Made by a program: the position numbers and the translations under genes. Source: Akkermansia sp. (GTDB lineage Bacteria > Verrucomicrobiota > Verrucomicrobiia > Verrucomicrobiales > Akkermansiaceae). Taken from it: 42,853 bases of DNA. The stretch is taken from the NCBI GenBank assembly GCA_017555205.1, contig JAFZGW010000006.1:1-42853 (forward strand), read 5' to 3'. Positions 1-7,855 of the stretch are shown piece by piece. The first letter of the stretch is position 1; each line of letters begins with the position of its first letter. The notes below the pieces were generated by a model, which had not been told where the DNA came from, did no database searches, and saw only the letters and a program-made list of their open reading frames with translations.

Positions 1-171
1 GATTGGTTCATTTTTTTTGCACCGCCAGTTTAACAGCTGGCACCCCAGAACTCAATCTCCATTTTTGTTTTCTTTTATTTCGTTGATATTTTTCTCCTCA
101 TAACCCCCTCTTTCTTTAGATCGCTTTTTGGACAGCTATGCGGAAAGTTAGTACTCTCTGTCAGTTTTAGC

Positions 172-200
172 TTGCAATGTGCGGATTTACTGGCTAAAAT
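172..200 (+). promoter_or_regulatory. Promoter of the sugar nucleotidyltransferase/kinase operon
   Basis: TTGCAA (172-177) and TAAAAT (195-200) are separated by exactly 17 nt. Transcription would start near 207, leaving about 40 nt of AT-rich leader before the ATG at 248. Bases 1-171 hold no gene that I can support; a short inverted repeat GCCAG/CTGGC lies near 26-43. Confidence 0.55.
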
Positions 201-247
201 ACACGCACGTACAGTTGTACTATTATATTTTTTAACTTAAATTTATC

Positions 248-1156
248 ATGAAACCTACACTCCTTGTTCTCGCAGCAGGTATGGGCAGCCGTTACGGTGG
301 CCTGAAGCAGCTTGACCCCATGGGTCCCAATGGTGAAGTAATTCTTGATTACTCCGTGTACGATGCTATCCGCGCCGGTTTCGGTAAGGTCGTGTTCATT
401 ATCCGCAAGGACTTTGAAGAGGCTTTCAAGAATCAGGTGGGTTCTCGCTTCGCCGGTAAGATTGAAGTGGATTATGCCTTCCAGAGCCTTGATGACCTGC
501 CCGAGGGTTACAGCGTGCCCGAAGGTCGCGTGAAGCCCTGGGGTACCGCTCACGCTCTGCTCGCTGCCCGCGACGTGGTGAAAGAGCCGTTCGGCGTGGT
601 GAATGCTGATGACTTCTACGGTGCAGACGCCTTCGTGAAGGCCGCTGCTTTCCTTACCGCCGAACCCGGTTGCCCCTGCAAGGAGCACTACGGTATGATT
701 GGTTATCCCCTTAAGAACACGCTCAGCGACCATGGCGATGTGAACCGCGGTATCTGCGGTATCAAAGATGGTTACCTCGATAGCGTGGAGGAATACACCA
801 AGATTAAGACTGAAGAAGACGGCGTGTGCCGTGGCGATAGCCTGAGCGGCGAGCGCAAGCCCGTTGACCCCGAGGAGCTTGTTTCCATGAACTTCTGGGT
901 ATTCCCCGCCAGCTTCATCGACCGTATCAAAGAGCATTTCACTCAGTTCCTTGCTGCTCACGGCTCCGAGCTGAAGAGCGAGTGCTACATCCCCACTGTG
1001 GTTGACGAGCTTATTCACAACGGCAAGGCTGATTGCTGCGTAATTAAGACTTCCGCCAACTGGCTGGGTGTGACCTACCCGAGCGACAAGCCCGCTGTGG
1101 TAGAGAGCATCGCTAAGCTTGTGGAGGAGGGCGTATACCCCGCCAAACTCGGCTAA
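248..1156 (+). CDS. Sugar-phosphate nucleotidyltransferase, probably for HexNAc-1-phosphate
   Basis: This 302-residue protein has the nucleotidyltransferase fold signature at its N-terminus: LAAGMGSRYGGLKQ at residues 8-21 is the glycine-rich NTP-binding loop with its Arg and Lys. NADDFYG near residue 119 supplies the metal-binding Asp pair. Such enzymes join a sugar 1-phosphate to an NTP, releasing pyrophosphate. The sugar kinase starts 5 nt downstream, so the two are almost certainly co-transcribed. Anomeric kinase plus nucleotidyltransferase is the logic of N-acetylhexosamine salvage from mucin or milk glycans (NahK-type pathways), giving UDP-GlcNAc or UDP-GalNAc. The family call is firm; the HexNAc substrate is inferred from the neighbour and from the GH109-type gene at 25560. 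No Shine-Dalgarno sequence precedes the ATG. Confidence 0.8.
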   Translation: MKPTLLVLAAGMGSRYGGLKQLDPMGPNGEVILDYSVYDAIRAGFGKVVFIIRKDFEEAFKNQVGSRFAGKIEVDYAFQSLDDLPEGYSVPEGRVKPWGTAHALLAARDVVKEPFGVVNADDFYGADAFVKAAAFLTAEPGCPCKEHYGMIGYPLKNTLSDHGDVNRGICGIKDGYLDSVEEYTKIKTEEDGVCRGDSLSGERKPVDPEELVSMNFWVFPASFIDRIKEHFTQFLAAHGSELKSECYIPTVVDELIHNGKADCCVIKTSANWLGVTYPSDKPAVVESIAKLVEEGVYPAKLG

Positions 1157-1161
1157 CACTC

Positions 1162-2265
1162 ATGTCTTCTGTTATGTACGACATCAAACACATTTCCTCT
1201 CTCTTCGACCTGCGCGGTGACTATGTGTTCGGCGAAGGTTATGGTTCCGGCCATATTAACGACACATATCGTGTTATTGTAGATCAGGCAGGTCTGCGCG
1301 TAAGCTACATCTTGCAGCGCATTAACAGCAACGTGTTCAAGCAACCCATCCCCCTGATGGACAATGTGAAGCGCGTGACTGATGAGGCTCTGCGCGTGCT
1401 GCAGGCCGAGGGTTGCAAGGAGGCATATCGCCGCACTCTCTCCATCGTGAATGCCAAGGATGGTAATCCCTATGCTCAGGATGACGAAGGCAACGTATGG
1501 CGTGTGTATCCCTTCATTGACCGTGCTCGCACTTATGATATGATTGAGAACCCCGGTCAGTGCATTGAGGTGGCTCGTGCTTTCGGTAATTTCCAGAAGC
1601 TCGGTGCCAACCTGCCCGGTGCTCCTCTTTTCGAGACCATTCCCGATTTCCACAACACGACCAAGCGCTTCAAGACCTTCCAGGCTGCCATTGCTGCTGA
1701 CCCCCTGGGTCGCGCTAAGAGCGTGCAGAAGGAGATTGACTGGTATCTTTCCCGCGAGGCGGACTGCCACAAGGTAGTGAATTACCTCGCCAGTGGTGAG
1801 CTGCCCCTGCGTGTGACCCACAACGACACCAAGCTCAATAATGTGATGCTTGATGACGTCACCGGCGAGGGTATCTGCGTAATCGACCTCGATACCACCA
1901 TGCCCGGTTCTTCCCTGTACGACTTCGGTGATATGATTCGTACCTCTACTTCCCCCGCTGCGGAAGATGAGAAGGACACCTCTCTGGTGACCATGCGCAT
2001 GGAGTACTTCGAGGCTCTGGCTAAGGGTTACTGCGAGGCTGCTACCTTCCTTACCCCGCTGGAGAAGGAGCTGCTGCCGTTCTCCGGTAAGCTCTTGACC
2101 ATGGAGTGTGGTATGCGCTTCCTCACCGACTATCTGGAGGGTGATACCTACTTCAAGATTAAGCGCCCCGAGCACAATCTGGATCGTACCCGCACTCAGA
2201 TGGCACTCGTAGAGTCCATCGAGAAGCAGATGGATGCCATGATGGCCGTGGTGAAGAAGTACTGA
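1162..2265 (+). CDS. Phosphotransferase-family sugar kinase, NahK-like
   Basis: This 367-residue protein belongs to the aminoglycoside-phosphotransferase/choline-kinase fold. The catalytic loop THNDTKLNNVMLD is near residues 219-231, and the metal-binding VIDLDTTMPGS follows near 240-250. The length and catalytic loop resemble N-acetylhexosamine 1-kinase (NahK/LnpB), which makes GlcNAc-1-P or GalNAc-1-P. Database records for such genes often carry vague names (aminoglycoside phosphotransferase, mucin-desulfating protein). The upstream nucleotidyltransferase would then activate the sugar phosphate. The gene ends just before a hairpin terminator at 2291. Fold and kinase activity are well supported; the substrate is an inference. 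Confidence 0.75.
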   Translation: MSSVMYDIKHISSLFDLRGDYVFGEGYGSGHINDTYRVIVDQAGLRVSYILQRINSNVFKQPIPLMDNVKRVTDEALRVLQAEGCKEAYRRTLSIVNAKDGNPYAQDDEGNVWRVYPFIDRARTYDMIENPGQCIEVARAFGNFQKLGANLPGAPLFETIPDFHNTTKRFKTFQAAIAADPLGRAKSVQKEIDWYLSREADCHKVVNYLASGELPLRVTHNDTKLNNVMLDDVTGEGICVIDLDTTMPGSSLYDFGDMIRTSTSPAAEDEKDTSLVTMRMEYFEALAKGYCEAATFLTPLEKELLPFSGKLLTMECGMRFLTDYLEGDTYFKIKRPEHNLDRTRTQMALVESIEKQMDAMMAVVKKY

Positions 2266-2290
2266 TAAGGTACTCTGTTTGCAAAATTTC

Positions 2291-2330
2291 AGCCCTGCCT
2301 GCGCCATGTGCCGGGCAGGGCTGCAGTATT
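2291..2330 (+). terminator. Rho-independent terminator after the kinase
   Basis: AGCCCTGCC (2291-2299) pairs perfectly with GGCAGGGCT (2314-2322), a 9-bp GC-rich stem followed by GCAGTATTTT. The U-tract is short. The hairpin closes the two-gene sugar operon and argues against the alternative TTG start at 2331 for the next gene. Confidence 0.6.
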
Positions 2331-2354
2331 TTGGATACCTTTTTTCCTCGATAT

Positions 2355-3074
2355 ATGGTTACGGTGCGCTCATGGGAATCCAATCCCGGGATATTGCAAG
2401 AAGTGCTGCGCGTGCAGAGCGATGACCCTGCAGTGGCCGGGTATTATGTAAAAATAAACGATTGCTTGTATAGTACCCGACCTGTTGGCTCGCCGGAGGG
2501 GCTTGGCCTGTGGCAGGTGAATGAATTACCGGGAGTGGCGAGCCCTGAGCCACGAGCTGCGGAGTTGATTGGGCTTGAGGTGCGGCGTGTGTTGATTGCT
2601 GCATGGATTGAGGATGATACCAGACTGGCTCTGGTGCTGGATTTGGGGCGGCAGAAATATCTGCAATTCCATGAACTCAGATGTGAGGAGCCCGCGCTGA
2701 ATATGAGCCTGTCTCCCGATTGCGGTGAGGTGGAGCAGGAGCTAACCTTTGGGGTTGAGATGCCTTATGTGCGCGATGTGACCCAAGAGGTTCGGCGCCC
2801 GGTGCGTATGGGGCGAAAATTGCTGGGATTGGGGGCAGCGCTGTTTATATCTGCCGTTACAGTTCTTGTACTCGGGCTTTCTGAGATGACGGGCGAGCTT
2901 TTATTATTCGGTGCGTTCGTTTTGATTATCCTTGGTATGTACCTGATAAAACGCAAGTTTGTATGCCCTTGGTGTGGGGAAAAAGAGTTCGGTTTCGGTT
3001 TCGGCAGTGGTGTGCACCACTATTTTTGCGACCATTGTCAGAATGGCATCGACACACACCGCATGAGGAGTTAA
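2355..3074 (+). CDS. Membrane protein with C-terminal zinc ribbon, function unknown
   Basis: The 239-residue protein starts at ATG 2355. A longer TTG start at 2331 abuts the upstream terminator and is less likely. Residues 1-150 form a soluble, mostly beta-rich region I do not recognise. Two hydrophobic segments follow, at about 156-176 and 180-198. The C-terminus carries CPWCGE and, 19 residues on, CDHC, a four-cysteine zinc-ribbon or rubredoxin-like knuckle on the far side of the membrane helices. The stop is followed after one base by the EamA transporter, so the two are probably one transcript. Calling it a membrane sensor or adaptor would be a guess. Confidence 0.65.
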   Translation: MVTVRSWESNPGILQEVLRVQSDDPAVAGYYVKINDCLYSTRPVGSPEGLGLWQVNELPGVASPEPRAAELIGLEVRRVLIAAWIEDDTRLALVLDLGRQKYLQFHELRCEEPALNMSLSPDCGEVEQELTFGVEMPYVRDVTQEVRRPVRMGRKLLGLGAALFISAVTVLVLGLSEMTGELLLFGAFVLIILGMYLIKRKFVCPWCGEKEFGFGFGSGVHHYFCDHCQNGIDTHRMRS

Positions 3075-3075
3075 T

Positions 3076-3951
3076 ATGCTAGGTGAGAATACAAAGGGGC
3101 ATGTCGCCGCGCTTTCGGCCGCGTGTTTATTCGGGTTGATGAGCCCGGTATGCAAGGTGGCTATGGGGAGTGGCTCGATAGATGGCCCTACGCTTGCTGC
3201 CATGCGCGTGTGCGGTAGTGCCTGCATGTTCTGGTTGGTCAGTTTGTTTGTACGCGGGCAGCGGGTAAGGCGCCGGGATTGGCCGGCCTTGATAGCCATG
3301 AGCCTTTGTGGTATGGGGCTCAATCAGTTTTTGTATGTTACCGGCTTGCAATATACATCTCCTACGAATGGTTGTGTAATAGGTACCAGTACTCCTATCG
3401 TGGCACTGCTTCTGTCGGCTTTGTTTTTGCACATTCCCATTACTGTGCGACGTGGGGTAGGTGTGGCATTGGCCTGCTGCGGGGCGTTGGTTTTGCTGTC
3501 GGGTTCAGCTCATGGCGGCGGCAATGTGGTGGGCGATGTACTGTGCCTGGGCTCACAGTTAGCGGCTGCGTGTTACTTTGTGTTTTTCGGCAGGTTGATT
3601 CGTCGTTACCGAGTGATTACGCTGATGAAATGGCTCTTCACCATATCTGCAATTGCAGCTCTTCCGGTGTTTGGTGCGCACTTGGTATATGTACCATGGC
3701 ACGAAGTATCGTTGGTGGAGTGGCTTAGCTGCGCTTATGTGGTGGGGATTGGTACCTTTGTATGTTACTTGCTGTTGAATGCCGGGCAAAGCCGATTGGC
3801 ACCGCCTGTGGTGGCGGCTTACAATTATGTGCAGCCAATGATTGCAGCAACAGCTGGTATATTATGGGGTGTGGACTCCCTGAGCTGGCAGAAAATAGTT
3901 GCCGTGCTATTGATTATAGGCGGGGTGTGGTTGGTGCGCAGCCGCCGCTGA
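3076..3951 (+). CDS. EamA/DMT-family transporter
   Basis: The 291-residue protein is almost entirely hydrophobic, with about ten predicted membrane helices in two repeats of five, the drug/metabolite transporter layout. Typical EamA segments are visible: an N-terminal FGLMSPVCKVAM helix, YTSPTNGCVIGTSTPIVALLLSALFL cut short here as a mid-protein pair, and the closing helix ending in VWLVRSRR. It starts one base after the zinc-ribbon gene, and GAGGAG at 3065-3070 is one of the few Shine-Dalgarno-like sequences in the window. The substrate cannot be predicted. Its TGA is immediately followed by the reverse-complement stop of the minus-strand gene, leaving zero intergenic bases. Confidence 0.85.
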   Translation: MLGENTKGHVAALSAACLFGLMSPVCKVAMGSGSIDGPTLAAMRVCGSACMFWLVSLFVRGQRVRRRDWPALIAMSLCGMGLNQFLYVTGLQYTSPTNGCVIGTSTPIVALLLSALFLHIPITVRRGVGVALACCGALVLLSGSAHGGGNVVGDVLCLGSQLAAACYFVFFGRLIRRYRVITLMKWLFTISAIAALPVFGAHLVYVPWHEVSLVEWLSCAYVVGIGTFVCYLLLNAGQSRLAPPVVAAYNYVQPMIAATAGILWGVDSLSWQKIVAVLLIIGGVWLVRSRR

Positions 3952-5064
3952 TTAACCTCGCAGGGTTTGCCCATTGTCGGGAGCCGGGAATCGCTCTGCC
4001 GGAATATGAGCTGCGGCCAAAGCTGCCGCTAAATCGTCCAGCGTTTCTTGGTATCCCTCATTGGCCAGTTGCCAGGTACCGAAGTGGCAGGCAATGGCAA
4101 GTTCAGCCTGTAATTGGGTGAAGGCTTCTACTGCATCTGCCGGGTTGGTGTGGTTCTTGCGAATCCAAGCCGGTTTGTACATGCCGATGGGGAGTATGGC
4201 TACTTGCGGGGCTCCGAGGCGGCGGCGTATTTCCTTGAACCAATCGCAGCGCGCGGTATCCCCGGCAAAATAAATATGGGGACCACCCTCCACCAGTAGG
4301 GAGAACCCGCACCACAGGGAGCGGTTGGCACTGGCGGAATCCCTATACCGCTTGCTCCAGTGTAGAGCCGGGGTTAGAACGATGCTCAACTGCGGTGTGA
4401 TTTCGACTCGTTCCCACCAATCCTTTTCTTCGCAGCGAGTTTCGGTTTCCAAGTGGTAGTTCAACAGGCTGCGAAGTCCCAGCGGTACAACGAAAAGCGG
4501 GTTATCTCGTTTGTGCAGCTGTTGTAAGGTGGGCACGTCAAAGTGGTCGTAGTGGTCGTGTGAAATCAGGCAAACATCGATGTGCGGGAGTTGATTCCAA
4601 TCGATGCCGACCGGTCGTTTGCGCTCCGGCCCCAGCGGCACGGGGCTTGTGTGGTCGCTCCATACCGGGTCTGTAAGTATATTTAACCCCGCGCAGCGAA
4701 TGAGTAGGGTGGAGTGGTTCACCATGGTGATTTCCCAATTGCGCCCATTTACTTCGGGCGCCAGATTGGGCTTGTGGCGGTTTTGGCTCACAGTTGGGTA
4801 GTGGCCTTTTTGCCCTCGCTCACTGAGCCACTTCACGGCAGCGGAGGTGCTGTAGTCCAGACTGACGGTCGGATTGTAAAAACATGTACCATCGAAATGG
4901 TCTGTAATAGGCCCATGCCATTCGCCCGGGCGGCATAGGGTGTGCGCCAACAGTCTGTCTATTCCCCAGCCTGTCGCCAATAAACCGGCTGTGCCGCCGG
5001 CCAAATATCGGAGAAAACGCCTGCGGCTCACTTTGCCGCTATCTCCTTTTCCCTTGTCGCTCAT
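3952..5064 (-). CDS. Metallo-beta-lactamase-fold hydrolase with Tat-type signal, NAPE-PLD/UlaG-like
   Basis: The 370-residue protein begins with a twin-arginine type leader (SRRRFLRYLAGG near residues 13-24, then a hydrophobic stretch), suggesting export of a folded metalloprotein. The MBL-fold core shows TDPVWSDH near residue 131 and the zinc-binding motif HDHYDH at 169-174, then FAGDTARCDW near 277 and the late histidine in ACHFGTW near 335. This order matches the lipid- or phosphodiester-cleaving MBL branch (NAPE-phospholipase D-like, UlaG-like). It is last in the manC-ruvX operon, 8 nt after ruvX. The family is clear; the substrate is unknown. It converges with the transporter at zero distance. 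Confidence 0.8.
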   Translation of the reverse strand: MSDKGKGDSGKVSRRRFLRYLAGGTAGLLATGWGIDRLLAHTLCRPGEWHGPITDHFDGTCFYNPTVSLDYSTSAAVKWLSERGQKGHYPTVSQNRHKPNLAPEVNGRNWEITMVNHSTLLIRCAGLNILTDPVWSDHTSPVPLGPERKRPVGIDWNQLPHIDVCLISHDHYDHFDVPTLQQLHKRDNPLFVVPLGLRSLLNYHLETETRCEEKDWWERVEITPQLSIVLTPALHWSKRYRDSASANRSLWCGFSLLVEGGPHIYFAGDTARCDWFKEIRRRLGAPQVAILPIGMYKPAWIRKNHTNPADAVEAFTQLQAELAIACHFGTWQLANEGYQETLDDLAAALAAAHIPAERFPAPDNGQTLRG

Positions 5065-5072
5065 GGTTTATA

Positions 5073-5513
5073 TCAGTAAAAATCAGGTATTTCGGCGGGC
5101 GGTGATGTTTGCTCCAGCCATGTATTCAGTATTTCCACCGCAGCAGCCTGATCGATAATCGGTTTGAAATCCTTTGCCTTTTTCCCGGCCTTGTGCAGTT
5201 TGTCTTGTGCCACTGTTGTGGTCAGAAATTCATCTACATATATCAATGGTAATTCCGGGAACTTTGCTGCGAGCTTGCGGCCGAAGGCGCGTACCTTTTC
5301 ACAGGCTGTTCCCTCCGTGCCATCCAACCTCAGCGGTAGCCCCAGCACTAAGGTGCGTATGCCTTTTTGTTTTACCAATTCGGCTATGCGTGGAAGCGGT
5401 TCGGTTTTGCTCAGGTGTATACTTTCTACCGGGTGAGCCAATATGCCGCACGGGTCGGTGGCTGCAATACCGATACGTGCCTGCCCGTAGTCTATGCCTA
5501 GTGCGGGGTGCAT
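5073..5513 (-). CDS. ruvX: Putative pre-16S rRNA nuclease, Holliday junction resolvase-like YqgF/RuvX
   Basis: The 146-residue protein has the RNase H-like fold of the YqgF family. GIDYGQARIGIA at residues 6-17 is the first catalytic Asp strand, LVLGLPLRLDGTEG near 55-68 is the second conserved block, and YVDEFLTT near 92-99 carries the acidic residue, with a final D in the helix PIIDQAAAVEIL. In E. coli the family member processes the 5' end of 16S rRNA. It lies 2 nt after manC and 8 nt before the MBL-fold gene in a tight operon. Confidence 0.9.
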   Translation of the reverse strand: MHPALGIDYGQARIGIAATDPCGILAHPVESIHLSKTEPLPRIAELVKQKGIRTLVLGLPLRLDGTEGTACEKVRAFGRKLAAKFPELPLIYVDEFLTTTVAQDKLHKAGKKAKDFKPIIDQAAAVEILNTWLEQTSPPAEIPDFY

Positions 5514-5515
5514 GT

Positions 5516-6577
5516 TTATACTAGATTCTCCGGTAATTCAGCCACAATTTTCTTGATGTCGTCTGCACAGTCTTTGCGTGCCACCAACAGTGCATCTCCG
5601 GTGTCTACTACTATCAAATCCGATACCCCCACTAGCGCTACTCGTTTGCCCTGAGCGGAGAACACAATGTTACCCGTGGCTCCCAGTGCACTCAGGTCGC
5701 TGTTGGCTGCGTTTTGCTGTTCATCTGTCGGTAGATATTTACCTACAGAAATCCATGAACCAACGTCGTCCCAGTCGAAAGTAGCCTCGAAATTAAGCAC
5801 ACGGTCTGCTTTTTCCATGAGGGCAAAGTCGATGGAGATGGGAGTGAGTGCCGGGAACTCGCTTTGGATGAAGCTCGGTATGTCTGCAGCTGTTGTCAGG
5901 CGATTGATGAAATCTGCCAGCTGCGGTGTGTGGGCGGCAAGTTGGGCTCGTACATGCGCTACATTCCAGATGAACATGCCGGCGTTCCATGTGAAATTAC
6001 CACTGGCAAGATATTCTGCCGCTGTGGCTGAATCCGGCTTTTCGCGGAATCTGGCTACCTCATAGCAATCATGCGTTAAACCCTCCGCGTTCAACTTGCC
6101 GGCTCGCTCTATGTAGCCGTAACTCGGGCAGGCCCATGTGGGGCGTATGCCGATGGTCATGAGCGCCGCTTCTTTTTCAGCCAAACTCAAAGCATCTTCC
6201 GCCAGCGCTCGGAATGCGCTGTCATCCAGTATCAGCGAATCACTGGGTATTACTATCATATTTGCTTGCGGATCGCGAGCCGCAACTAGCCCGATGCCTA
6301 GAGCAACTGCCGGTGCTGTATCGCGCCGCGCAGGTTCCGCCACTATGTTGCCGGCCGGTATCTCTGCAACTTGTCGGCGTACTTCGGCCTCTTGCAAGTG
6401 ATTGGTCAATATGAATATATTTTCCGCCGGAACCAGACCACTCACGCGGTTTACTGCTTGACGAAGCATGGTGCCGCTGCCGAATAAATCAAGCAATTGT
6501 TTCGGTTTCGCGTTGCGTGAAAGCGGCCAGAAGCGAGTGCCGCTTCCCCCTGCCAGTATCAGTGCGTAATTTGACAT
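5516..6577 (-). CDS. manC: Mannose-1-phosphate guanylyltransferase (GDP-mannose pyrophosphorylase)
   Basis: The 353-residue enzyme forms GDP-mannose from GTP and mannose-1-P. The nucleotide-binding loop ALILAGGSGTRFWPLSR starts at residue 5, followed by KPKQLL and, further on, IVIPSDSLI and FNWNAGMFIWN-like motifs (here NFTWNAGMFIWN) typical of the short, single-domain form without the fused isomerase. I chose ATG 6577: a longer frame begins with TTG at 6616, but that codon lies inside the -35 box of a promoter ending 10 nt before the ATG. First gene of manC-ruvX-MBL. The product feeds mannose or fucose glycans of the envelope. Confidence 0.88.
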   Translation of the reverse strand: MSNYALILAGGSGTRFWPLSRNAKPKQLLDLFGSGTMLRQAVNRVSGLVPAENIFILTNHLQEAEVRRQVAEIPAGNIVAEPARRDTAPAVALGIGLVAARDPQANMIVIPSDSLILDDSAFRALAEDALSLAEKEAALMTIGIRPTWACPSYGYIERAGKLNAEGLTHDCYEVARFREKPDSATAAEYLASGNFTWNAGMFIWNVAHVRAQLAAHTPQLADFINRLTTAADIPSFIQSEFPALTPISIDFALMEKADRVLNFEATFDWDDVGSWISVGKYLPTDEQQNAANSDLSALGATGNIVFSAQGKRVALVGVSDLIVVDTGDALLVARKDCADDIKKIVAELPENLV

Positions 6578-6587
6578 ACCTGAACAA

Positions 6588-6616
6588 AGTATAGGGAGAC
6601 GCGCCTGAACGGTCAA
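6588..6616 (-). promoter_or_regulatory. Promoter of the manC operon
   Basis: On the minus strand TTGACC (6616-6611), a 17-nt spacer and TATACT (6593-6588) end 10 nt before the manC ATG. The predicted leader is only about 3-4 nt, so the transcript should be effectively leaderless. Confidence 0.65.
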
Positions 6617-6906
6617 GACTTTTTATCGTATCTGTAAATTGTTTTTATTTTTATATTCGGGCATTTGCTAAAAGTAGCACCGAAATTACTGATGATAAAA
6701 GTCTAATTATTTTTTTTAAAAAAATTAGCAATTGGCGGGGGGCTTGTATTATGATGTATGGATGTATATTTCAAATTTAGCTTGGAAAAGTGGCGGAAAA
6801 TCCGCCAATCTGACTGTATGCTTGAGCCGAAATTGTAGCGAAGAAATGATGCCAAAAAGGGGGCATGTGACGGTTGGGTGTAAATGATAGAAATGAGGTA
6901 AGCGAT
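6617..6906. other. AT-rich intergenic region with inverted repeats
   Basis: About 290 bases separate the manC promoter from the recombinase-like gene. No gene is supported. CTAATT (6703-6708) and AATTAG (6723-6728) flank a run of T then A. Farther on, TGGCGGA (6791-6797) and TCCGCCA (6801-6807) form a perfect 7-bp inverted repeat around AAA. These could be an operator, a recombination site or a weak minus-strand terminator; the sequence does not decide. Confidence 0.4.
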
Positions 6907-7776
6907 ATGAATTTTAATGATTTTGTGGAGAGTTTTCTGCAAGCGAAGATTACATGCCCGGCATGCACTCGGCAAAAATTGCTGCAATACATAAGGCGTT
7001 TGCAAAAGGGGGGACACCATTTCGGGGAACTCGACATACATTCATTGAGTGTGGGTGACTGTGCTCAGGTTATATCGGCGTGTTGGAGTACACCCGCTGC
7101 TCGAAACGAGGCGCGACGAATTTTGCACAATATGTTTACGTACGCTGAGCATGTGGGGTGGATGAGTAAAAACCCGCTCGATGGGGTGGAATGTGAAGCT
7201 GTTCCGGTACAGCTTTGTGAACCTCTGAGTCTTGCGCAGGTAGGTAATCTGTTGCGCGTGGTGTCATGGCCTCAATACCGGTGCTGCGCCCCGGCCGTTG
7301 GTCTGATGCTATGGGCCGGAATACGCTCATACGAAGTGAGGCGCTTGCGCTGGCACGATATTCATTTCGATTCCGATGTAATAGTATTGGGTGAGAACGT
7401 CAGCAAAACAGGTATTGCTCGTCGAGTGACATTGCAACCTATTTTGTTGGAATGGCTCCGGCGTACACGATACCTGTATCTGCTCAATGGCAAAATTGTT
7501 CCTCGCGCTTGGATTCGCCTTTGGAAAGAGATACGCAATCAGGCTGCTTTTCACAGCTGCTCCCCGGATTCTCTGCGATATACCTTTGCCGCTTACCATA
7601 TTCGGAAGTTCGGGAATTTTGTTCAATTACAACATGAGTCGGGGCTTTCGAGCTCAGTTGTGCAAAAAATCGGGCTGAGGGCTGCTCATATCCCGAGCGC
7701 CGAAGCGGATATCTTCTGGGGGGAACTGCCGACTCTACTGCTCTTATCCCGGGAAGGGGGCTTTAAGGTGAATTAA
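6907..7776 (+). CDS. Tyrosine-recombinase-like protein lacking an evident catalytic tyrosine
   Basis: The 289-residue protein follows the XerC/D integrase plan: an N-terminal SAM-like DNA-binding region (1-95), then a catalytic-domain relative. Box I AGIRSYEVRRLRW contains the first Arg (R140), and a Lys follows in VSKTG (K167). Box II reads PDSLRYTFAAY, with R224 kept but D221 where His is usual. After that no GH box followed nine residues later by Tyr is visible; the aligned region QHESGLSSSVVQKIGL has none. The start at ATG 6907 is preceded by GAGG with good spacing, unusual in this window, so the gene may have been acquired. It may be a DNA-binding pseudo-recombinase or a decaying integrase. 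No element ends are seen. Confidence 0.65.
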   Translation: MNFNDFVESFLQAKITCPACTRQKLLQYIRRLQKGGHHFGELDIHSLSVGDCAQVISACWSTPAARNEARRILHNMFTYAEHVGWMSKNPLDGVECEAVPVQLCEPLSLAQVGNLLRVVSWPQYRCCAPAVGLMLWAGIRSYEVRRLRWHDIHFDSDVIVLGENVSKTGIARRVTLQPILLEWLRRTRYLYLLNGKIVPRAWIRLWKEIRNQAAFHSCSPDSLRYTFAAYHIRKFGNFVQLQHESGLSSSVVQKIGLRAAHIPSAEADIFWGELPTLLLLSREGGFKVN

Positions 7777-7779
7777 CTC

Positions 7780-7797
7780 GAATTGCCGATGCAATTC
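7780..7797. repeat. Short perfect inverted repeat behind the recombinase-like gene
   Basis: GAATTGC (7780-7786) and GCAATTC (7791-7797) flank CGAT, starting 3 nt after the stop codon. No U-tract follows, so it is a poor terminator. A binding or recombination site for the adjacent protein is possible but unsupported. Confidence 0.35.
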
Positions 7798-7818
7798 CAT
7801 CGAGAACTTACTTTATGC

Positions 7819-7847
7819 TTGCAATCGCTTCGGGAATAAGGTTCAAT
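7819..7847 (+). promoter_or_regulatory. Promoter of the small lipoprotein-hflX genes
   Basis: TTGCAA (7819-7824), a 17-nt spacer and TTCAAT (7842-7847) lie 8 nt before the ATG at 7856. The -10 is weak (4 of 6). If it is used, the mRNA starts about 2 nt before the start codon. Confidence 0.4.
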
Positions 7848-7855
7848 ATCTGTGT

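Noticed and set aside
1..171. Hairpin near 26-43 as a terminator
   Set aside because: No U-tract follows on either strand.
194..1159. Long minus-strand frame opposite the nucleotidyltransferase
   Set aside because: It mirrors a gene with clear motifs and strong codon bias, and its product resembles no family.
6578..6616. N-terminal extension of manC from TTG 6616
   Set aside because: The extra codons coincide with the -35 and -10 boxes, and the family's N-terminus starts at Met 6577.
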